Source of the DNA: an uncultured Candidatus Peregrinibacteria bacterium
GTDB lineage: Bacteria > Patescibacteriota > Gracilibacteria > Peribacterales > Peribacteraceae
Assembly (NCBI GenBank): GCA_913054215.1
Contig: CAJXJE010000037.1
Location: 1-7,445, forward strand
DNA length: 7,445 nucleotides
Direction of reading: 5' to 3'
The first letter of the stretch is position 1. Each line of letters begins with the position of its first letter. The notes below the pieces were generated by a model. That model had not been told where the DNA came from. It saw only the letters and a list, made by a program, of their open reading frames with translations, and searched no databases. A program made the translations under genes and the position numbers. Below are positions 1 to 4,121 of this stretch, one piece after another.

Positions 1-141
1 ATCGGTACCAGTGATGCCGATAACACAAAGTTTTCGTGCAGGAAAACCGTAGCGCAGTGCAGCAAGAAATACCTTACTGTTATACCAAAGCATTCGCAGG
101 GGGTTTCTATCTCCAATAAGGCTTTTAAAGCGTTTTAGCAT
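1..141 (-). CDS. Mur ligase (MurE-like), N-terminal part only
   Basis: The first 47 residues of an ATP-dependent Mur ligase; the rest lies beyond base 1. The visible end reads VIGITGTD, the start of the Mur ligase P-loop (normally followed by GKTT), so the ATP site sits just past the window edge. Family knowledge: Mur ligases add amino acids to UDP-MurNAc during cytoplasmic peptidoglycan precursor synthesis. Only about 40 residues precede the P-loop, far fewer than in E. coli MurE, so the usual N-terminal UDP-binding domain is missing or reduced; from memory, short versions like this occur in candidate-phyla genomes. The ATG at 141 overlaps the riboflavin kinase stop (ATGCTAA, 7 nt) with no clear Shine-Dalgarno, which suggests translational coupling. 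MurE is the best guess from the TGTD motif, but MurC, MurF or another Mur-family ligase cannot be excluded from 47 residues. Confidence 0.8.
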   Translation of the reverse strand, partial: MLKRFKSLIGDRNPLRMLWYNSKVFLAALRYGFPARKLCVIGITGTD

Positions 142-506
142 GAGACACAGAGCATAGCACGGGCTGCTTCGCAGTCCTTGCTAAGTTGCTCCGAAAGTTT
201 TTCCGCAGAGCCAAAATTCTGTACTTCTCGGATCTTATCAACAACTTCCACTGAGAGAGAATGTGGAGGTATGGTAATAACGTAGTCAAGAATATGCACT
301 TCACATGACGGGGGAGCACCTAGCGTAGGTCGTGCTCCATAATGCATTACAGCAGGGAGACGAATACCATTATTTCCTAGACGAGCAAAGCACACATATA
401 CACCTTCATCCATCTGCGGTACTGCACTCATCTCTAGGTTAAGCGTTGGGAACCCCAACTCCCGACCTTTACCTGTGCCTGTAATAACGTGTGCGGTAAA
501 TTGCAT
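135..506 (-). CDS. Stand-alone riboflavin kinase (RibF C-terminal type)
   Basis: A 123-residue ATP:riboflavin 5'-phosphotransferase (EC 2.7.1.26) that makes FMN in the cytoplasm. Visible family motifs: GRELGFPTLN at 14-23 (the usual GxxLGFPTAN, whose Thr and Asn contact Mg-ATP), GVY at 35-37, YGARPTLG at 56-63 (usual NIGxRPTxG), EVHILD at 69-74 whose Glu69 matches the catalytic Glu of the family, and KIREVQNF at 91-98 followed by the usual C-terminal helix. The FAD-synthetase (nucleotidyltransferase) half of bifunctional RibF is absent, so FAD would need another enzyme or uptake. Two positions depart from consensus: PTLN for PTAN, and YGARPT for IGxRPT. Its ATG overlaps the TAA of the SLH gene (TAATG) and its stop overlaps the Mur ligase start, so it is the middle gene of a coupled three-gene operon. 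The start is well placed: only about 13 residues precede the first motif, as expected for the isolated domain. Confidence 0.9.
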   Translation of the reverse strand: MQFTAHVITGTGKGRELGFPTLNLEMSAVPQMDEGVYVCFARLGNNGIRLPAVMHYGARPTLGAPPSCEVHILDYVITIPPHSLSVEVVDKIREVQNFGSAEKLSEQLSKDCEAARAMLCVSC

Positions 507-1534
507 TATTCTTCTGAGCTATTCTTTTCTTTTTCTGCGCGTGCGCTATCTGCCATGTTCTTAGAAATAGCTTGTACTTGGTCTGCAATCTTTTTAAGTT
601 CAGTATTTTTTTCTTTGGCACGATCGGATAAGTTCCATGCCTCTCCGGCTAGTCGAACAGTTTCATCAAAATCTCTGTTTACTCCAGCACGGTAACCCCG
701 TACCAGTGCACGGAATGCTTCGGTAATCTTTACAGCACCCTGGACAATACTTTCGTCGGGCTTTGAGGCGTGTGCACCTCGTGCAGCTAGCAACGCTCTT
801 GCAGAGGCATACTCTGCTTCGGTGATATTGTCTTGCTCTAAGAAAGAGAGGATGATAAGGATCTCACTTTCTGCTTCAGAAAGAAGAGCCTGCGTTCTGC
901 GATCTTGTTCGTACATAATAAAGCGATACAAAATCACAGCCGTTTCAGCTCGTGTCAGTTCCTTACCTGGAGAGAGAGTTCCTTCCTCAGAGATCATGGT
1001 CATCGATGTAGTGATACCATAACGCATGTACGGGTAAAACCATTCATCAGTATTGGTAACATCCTGAGAGAGAGGAAGCTTGATTTCACTAAATGCCATT
1101 TTTGGCTTTGCGCCAAATGCCTCCTGTACCATTTTCATAAACTCTACTTTGATGACAGCATTGCCACCGTTGAATTGTTCTTTTTTTGGAGGACCATCAA
1201 TGATCTTAGCAGCTCTTGCCAGCTCTACATACGGCTTATACCAGTCGTCGTTATTCACATCACTAAAGACAGTGTTGGCTTCTTTTGCTTGAGCAAGCTG
1301 CTCGTCAGTAATCAGTGGAGCTACAATCATTTTTAGTGCCTCTGCACGATTCACAGATTTTTCGGGCTTAAATGTTCCGTCTTCGTATCCAGAAATAATG
1401 TTCTTACTCTTTAAAAACATCACTGCATTGTGGGCATAGTGATCTTCTGGAAGGTCAGAAAATGAATCTTCATCAGCAAATCCGATAGTCGGAATCAGTA
1501 GAAGTGTGAGGAGTGAAAGAGGGGAGTAGCGCAT
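506..1534 (-). CDS. Secreted S-layer homology (SLH) protein with helical C-terminal domain
   Basis: A 342-residue exported envelope protein. Residues 1-20 are a signal peptide (MRYSPLSLLTLLLIPTIGFA, cleavage before DED). Three SLH repeats follow at about 25-71 (FSDLPEDHYA ... GYEDGTFKP ... VNRAEALKMI), 90-138 (FSDVNNDDWYKPYV ... KVEFMKMV) and 158-206 (DVTNTDEWFYPYM ... LTRAETAVILYRF). SLH1 and SLH3 keep the RAE of the TRAE motif; SLH2 has KVE instead. SLH triplets typically attach proteins non-covalently to peptidoglycan-linked secondary polymers. Residues 207-342 look mostly alpha-helical and charged, ending in a Lys/Glu-rich stretch with coiled-coil character, and resemble nothing I can name. 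The ATG has an AGGA 7 nt upstream. It is the first long gene of the operon with riboflavin kinase and the Mur ligase. The role could be wall anchoring or a structural link; no enzymatic domain is seen. Confidence 0.9.
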   Translation of the reverse strand: MRYSPLSLLTLLLIPTIGFADEDSFSDLPEDHYAHNAVMFLKSKNIISGYEDGTFKPEKSVNRAEALKMIVAPLITDEQLAQAKEANTVFSDVNNDDWYKPYVELARAAKIIDGPPKKEQFNGGNAVIKVEFMKMVQEAFGAKPKMAFSEIKLPLSQDVTNTDEWFYPYMRYGITTSMTMISEEGTLSPGKELTRAETAVILYRFIMYEQDRRTQALLSEAESEILIILSFLEQDNITEAEYASARALLAARGAHASKPDESIVQGAVKITEAFRALVRGYRAGVNRDFDETVRLAGEAWNLSDRAKEKNTELKKIADQVQAISKNMADSARAEKEKNSSEE

Positions 1535-1540
1535 GCCCCA

Positions 1541-1570
1541 ATCCTAACAGACAACTGTGCTCTCAATCAA
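1541..1570 (-). promoter_or_regulatory. Possible promoter just upstream of the SLH gene
   Basis: On the minus strand TTGATT (1570-1565), an 18-nt spacer and TAGGAT (1546-1541) form a weak sigma70-like promoter, each box matching 4 of 6 consensus bases. If real, the transcript would start almost at the SLH ATG and be nearly leaderless. The same bases can be read as an AGGA ribosome site and the end of a leader ORF, so this is one of two competing readings. Another weak minus-strand candidate, TTGTAT (1662-1657), 18 nt, TAACAT (1638-1633), would put the leader ORF on the transcript. Confidence 0.25.
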
Positions 1571-1594
1571 CGGGAATAGCGCTCTGAGAGCCAA
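1544..1594 (-). CDS. Possible 16-codon leader ORF ahead of the SLH gene
   Basis: A TTG at 1594 follows a full AGGAGG by 7 nt and opens a 16-residue peptide (MALRALFPLIESTVVC) closed by TAG at 1546-1544. Nine bases then lead to the SLH ATG in the same frame, so the TAG alone separates the two. The peptide resembles nothing I know and could be chance. In favour is the ideal ribosome site, which no other start in the operon has. If translated it may deliver ribosomes to the SLH start, whose AGGA overlaps the TAG. The leader sequence also holds GCTCTC at 1591-1586, which could pair with the adjacent AGAGC or with GAGAGC at 1564-1559. Confidence 0.3.
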   Translation of the reverse strand: MALRALFPLIESTVVC

Positions 1595-1601
1595 AGTAAG
1601 A

Positions 1602-1607
1602 CCTCCT
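1602..1607 (-). promoter_or_regulatory. Consensus Shine-Dalgarno AGGAGG without a long gene
   Basis: AGGAGG on the minus strand, seven bases before the TTG at 1594. It is the best ribosome site in the left half of the window, yet it serves only the short leader ORF. It lies 68 nt upstream of the SLH start, too far to act there directly. Confidence 0.45.
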
Positions 1608-1613
1608 AGATAA

Positions 1614-1642
1614 TAGACAAAAAGTCAATAATATGTTAAAAT
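1614..1642 (+). promoter_or_regulatory. Promoter of the 1653-4000 operon, nearly leaderless
   Basis: TAGACA (1614-1619), a 17-nt spacer and TAAAAT (1637-1642) match the sigma70 consensus at 5 of 6 positions each with ideal spacing. A start point about 7 nt after the -10 box falls near 1649, only a few bases before the ATG at 1653, and no Shine-Dalgarno precedes that ATG. The transcript is therefore predicted to be leaderless or nearly so. Confidence 0.55.
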
Positions 1643-1652
1643 AATAAGTCAA
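1622..1652 (+). repeat. AAGTCAA direct repeat around the -10 box
   Basis: AAGTCAA occurs at 1622-1628 and again at 1646-1652, 24 bases apart start to start, flanking the TAAAAT -10 box; the second copy touches the ATG. A repeat of this size can arise by chance in AT-rich DNA, but its placement would suit a transcription-factor site. Confidence 0.3.
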
Positions 1653-2447
1653 ATGAATACAAACTACACATCCCATATATTGGCTTTCTACAGCGTTTTT
1701 CTTCTGATTATTGTAGCACCATTATCGGTCTATGCGGCAGACAGTAGCTCGTTTCGGTTGTATGATGGCGCTTCAAACATTGCAGATCCAACCCCACTTG
1801 GTTCGACATCGTTTTCTCTAAACGAAGGTGGAGAGACGTGGATTGCGTATCCTATTGCTGGGAGTAATTTCCAAATTATAACTGCACCCCCAGCTGCTGC
1901 ATCGAGCAGCTCATCGAGTTCTTCTAGCTCAGAGGCTTCTGAGGATAGTGGGCCAACAGGTGGTTCGGGGGGTGGACATCGCGGAGCAAGATCGAACGAA
2001 GGTCGAGGTCCTTCTAGGCCAGCAGCTCCAGAGGAACCTTTGGCTCCAGTACTTCCTGGTCAGATTTCTGATCAGCCAGATACCGTTTCCGAGGAGGTTA
2101 TTACCGAAGATGGTTTACCCGGAGCAGAACTCTTTGTGCCAAGTGGTCCTGAATTCACACCCCCAACCAGCGTTCCTACGGAGTCTGTGTCTGATGTGCG
2201 CAGAGAACCCGTAACAGTACCACCACATTCCTTTGATATCACAGAGCAAGAGGATCTCGTTTGTGATTGTCCTGAAGTGCATACTGCTCCTCCAAGGATC
2301 ATCCCTGTACCAACAATATTCCAGGGTCCAACGCCATCCCTTATTGTTCTTATGATTGTATTCGGACTCGGGTATATCAGCAAATCTGTGAGACCAGGAC
2401 ACATAAGCATTACGAGAAAGACTCCTTCACCAAAAAAGAAACGATGA
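1653..2447 (+). CDS. Ser/Pro/Gly-rich exported protein with C-terminal membrane anchor
   Basis: 264 residues, family not recognised. Residues 1-29 are a signal peptide (hydrophobic 10-28, cleavage near VYA-AD). Residues 31-80 form a small domain (SSSFRLYDGASNI ... FSLNEGGETWIAYPIAGSNF), similar in feel to short N-terminal modules I recall from candidate-phyla surface proteins. Next come a ten-serine run (84-93), a Gly/Arg stretch (101-120) and a Pro/Glu-rich acidic spacer (123-200). A lone CDC motif (Cys204, Cys206) precedes a membrane segment at about 228-244 (LIVLMIVFGLGYI) and a basic tail ending KKKR, predicted to be cytoplasmic. The topology is type I: exported head, flexible stalk, one anchor. 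The ATG has no Shine-Dalgarno and lies just after a promoter. The stop overlaps the next start by ATGA, so the following tail-fibre-like protein is co-translated and a likely partner. No LPXTG-type sorting motif was found. Confidence 0.85.
   Translation: MNTNYTSHILAFYSVFLLIIVAPLSVYAADSSSFRLYDGASNIADPTPLGSTSFSLNEGGETWIAYPIAGSNFQIITAPPAAASSSSSSSSSSEASEDSGPTGGSGGGHRGARSNEGRGPSRPAAPEEPLAPVLPGQISDQPDTVSEEVITEDGLPGAELFVPSGPEFTPPTSVPTESVSDVRREPVTVPPHSFDITEQEDLVCDCPEVHTAPPRIIPVPTIFQGPTPSLIVLMIVFGLGYISKSVRPGHISITRKTPSPKKKR
1902..1931 (+). repeat. Ten-serine run in mixed codons
   Basis: Ten consecutive Ser codons drawn from TCG, AGC, TCA, AGT and TCT. Because five different codons are used, the run is not a simple DNA repeat and seems to be kept at protein level, as expected of a flexible and possibly glycosylated linker. 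Confidence 0.9.
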
Positions 2448-4000
2448 AAAATATGCGACTAATCACTGGCGTATTCTTTCTTGCAGCAGGATTACTCAGC
2501 ATTCCATTTGTATCTGCAGAAACCACTACACCACAGCGTATTATCTACAATGGTCATCTACTCGATAGCTCGGGAGATGCTATAACCACAGAGCACAATA
2601 TTCGCTTTAGTTACTGGACGAGCACAGACTATATCGCTGGTGATGTTACTGCTACAGGTGCCATAAATATTGGTGCAACGGAATATGCTTCTTGGAATGA
2701 GGAGCACGCAATGACGCCAAATAGTGACGGATACTTTAGTGTCGAACTTGGTAGTGTGACGTCCCTTCCAGATTTCTCAACCTATAGCATTACCACTCTG
2801 CTTAATCTTCACCTTCAGGTAGAAGTGAAGCTCGCTACAGCGGGAGATTCGAGTTATGAGCTACTGGATCGCGATAGCTCTAGTGATACTATAGATCGCT
2901 CTCCAGTACGTTCTGTACCGTTTGCGCTGAATGCAAACCTATTGGATAGACATGCTGTTGGTACTGCCAGTGGTTCGCTAAGCTTCCTCGGTAGTGGAGG
3001 ATATTTGCGAGAGGCTGGGACACTCGAAAATCGCTTCACGATAGATGCAGATAACTCTAGTGGAGGAACGCTCTATTTGCGATTTGGTGCAAGCCTTGGC
3101 AAAGAGTTGAGTTACGAACAGGACAACACTTACTTTAACTTTAATGATGATGTAAATATTACAGGTAACCTTACACTTACAGGACTTATCAATGGTATTG
3201 ATATAGCTACGCTTGCCGCGGCTTCCGACCAGGTACATCTTAAGGTTAACAGCGGTGCGGGCCTCAATATAAACGTTGCAGCAGGCGACTATCGTCTCAA
3301 TGGCAACGTGACAGAGTATGCAGGAGCTAGTAATCAGCCCCTTACTGATGAAGCGACAACCTACGTATTTCTTGGATCTGGTGGGCTTGCTATTCGTACG
3401 AGTGGATTCCCTACGGATGAGTCGTTTATACGTTTAGCAGAAGTTGTCACTACCGGTGGTGCGATTACCACTATCTCCGATAGGAGAGTATTTAATGCTG
3501 ATGATCGGGAACGCACGATTGTCCGTACCTACGCTCCAGGATATCAAGGAGCTGCTTTCGAGGGGGATGGATCGAATAACACGGGGCAGCTCTATGTCAC
3601 AAATTCAGGCGCAGCAGTGACAAATCATTATATATGGACAAGCACGAGGTCTAGTCTACAGGATTACGATATTATTATTCATGCTGAGGTTCCTACAGAT
3701 TTTGTCCGGTGGGACACGAATCCTATAAGCCTCTACTACAGGACCACTTCTGGTAGCTCAGATGATGCCCAAATTGATATAGAAGTCTATGATACGGCAG
3801 GAACACAAGTAACGCTCTCCGGGGACTCAGCAGATCTCTCAAATACCTCTTGGACTACAGCAGACATAGGATTTACAGGATCCCCTACGTGGACGACGGG
3901 AAGTGGATTTTTGATCAAGATTCGCTCTTTCGCTAAGGATAGCCAACAAGTGCAGCTGGGACATCTTCGAATTCGTCAGGTAGAGTTGCCCTCTAAATAG
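2444..4000 (+). CDS. Secreted tail-fibre-like surface protein A
   Basis: 518 residues with no cysteine. Signal peptide 1-25 (FFLAAGLLSIPFVSA, then ETTTPQ). Residues 29-170 follow a pattern known from many bacterial surface proteins: QRIIYNGHLLDSSGDAI, then an aromatic-rich strand, DGYFSVELG, a QVEVK strand and a closing RSPVRSVPFALNANLLD (compare the usual 'INYQGRLTD ... NGxFSVxLG ... SVPYALxA'). Residues 197-254 hold a beta module with TLYLRFG and GNLTLTGLINGI, also found in protein B. Residues 262-350 are a further beta region (NINVAAGDYRLNG ... LAEVVTTGGAITTISDRR), resembling the distal part of phage-type fibre proteins. Residues 361-515 are a C-terminal domain shared with protein B. There is no membrane segment, LPXTG motif or SLH domain, so surface retention must use another partner, plausibly the anchored protein encoded immediately upstream with an ATGA overlap. 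A carbohydrate-binding or adhesin role is possible but unproven. Confidence 0.85.
   Translation: MKNMRLITGVFFLAAGLLSIPFVSAETTTPQRIIYNGHLLDSSGDAITTEHNIRFSYWTSTDYIAGDVTATGAINIGATEYASWNEEHAMTPNSDGYFSVELGSVTSLPDFSTYSITTLLNLHLQVEVKLATAGDSSYELLDRDSSSDTIDRSPVRSVPFALNANLLDRHAVGTASGSLSFLGSGGYLREAGTLENRFTIDADNSSGGTLYLRFGASLGKELSYEQDNTYFNFNDDVNITGNLTLTGLINGIDIATLAAASDQVHLKVNSGAGLNINVAAGDYRLNGNVTEYAGASNQPLTDEATTYVFLGSGGLAIRTSGFPTDESFIRLAEVVTTGGAITTISDRRVFNADDRERTIVRTYAPGYQGAAFEGDGSNNTGQLYVTNSGAAVTNHYIWTSTRSSLQDYDIIIHAEVPTDFVRWDTNPISLYYRTTSGSSDDAQIDIEVYDTAGTQVTLSGDSADLSNTSWTTADIGFTGSPTWTTGSGFLIKIRSFAKDSQQVQLGHLRIRQVELPSK
3524..3988 (+). other. C-terminal module shared by proteins A and B, copy A
   Basis: Residues 361-515 of protein A. 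Landmarks shared with copy B at nearly constant spacing: GDGxNNxGQ (374-382), WTSTxSSLQDYxI (398-410), VPxDFxxWD (416-424), YRT (432-434), QIDI (443-446), DTAG (450-453) and NTSWTTA (467-473). Alternating polar and hydrophobic residues point to a beta-sandwich of jelly-roll type. I do not recognise a named family. Confidence 0.85.
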
Positions 4001-4014
4001 GGTTTTAGCCCTAT
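3997..4014 (+). terminator. Short hairpin at the stop of protein A, weak terminator candidate
   Basis: ATAGGG (3997-4002) pairs with CCCTAT (4009-4014) around a TTTTAG loop, giving a 6-bp stem that contains the TAG stop codon. No T tract follows, so a standard intrinsic terminator is doubtful. It may only slow or protect the 3' end, and some read-through into protein B is possible. Confidence 0.3.
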
Positions 4015-4067
4015 AGTAAAGCACAAACTAGGAACAATATTCTTATATATAGGTCAAGGTGTACTGA

Positions 4068-4096
4068 AAGACCAAATAGTGTTTTTTTGTTATAAT
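4068..4096 (+). promoter_or_regulatory. Promoter of protein B with perfect TATAAT
   Basis: A perfect -10 box TATAAT (4091-4096) lies 17 nt after a poor -35 (AAGACC, 4068-4073). The predicted start near 4103 gives a leader of about 20 nt before the ATG at 4122, with no Shine-Dalgarno in it. The -10 box sits inside the loop of the inverted repeat at 4078-4119, so the promoter may be controlled by a protein binding the two arms. Confidence 0.5.
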
Positions 4097-4119
4097 AATA
4101 TGAAACCCAAAAAAACACT
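4078..4119 (+). repeat. Perfect 12-bp inverted repeat enclosing the protein B -10 box
   Basis: AGTGTTTTTTTG at 4078-4089 and its exact complement CAAAAAAACACT at 4108-4119, separated by 18 bases that hold TATAAT. Because transcription should begin inside the loop, the left arm would not be in the mRNA. A DNA-level role (operator for a dimeric regulator, or bending by the A/T tracts) fits better than an RNA hairpin. The right arm ends two bases before the ATG. Confidence 0.75.
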
Positions 4120-4121
4120 CT

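Noticed and set aside
905..1336. Plus-strand open frame of 143 codons
   Set aside because: It lies entirely opposite the SLH gene, shows no domain and has no ribosome site; the SLH motifs on the minus strand settle the coding strand.
1544..1546. Amber (TAG) recoding to join the leader ORF with the SLH gene
   Set aside because: TAG ends proteins A and B normally in this window, and the SLH protein already has a complete signal peptide from its own ATG.
1581..1591. GCTCTGAGAGC palindrome in the divergent intergenic region
   Set aside because: An 11-base palindrome with a one-base centre is too short to claim as an operator by itself; it is mentioned only as part of the leader-ORF discussion.
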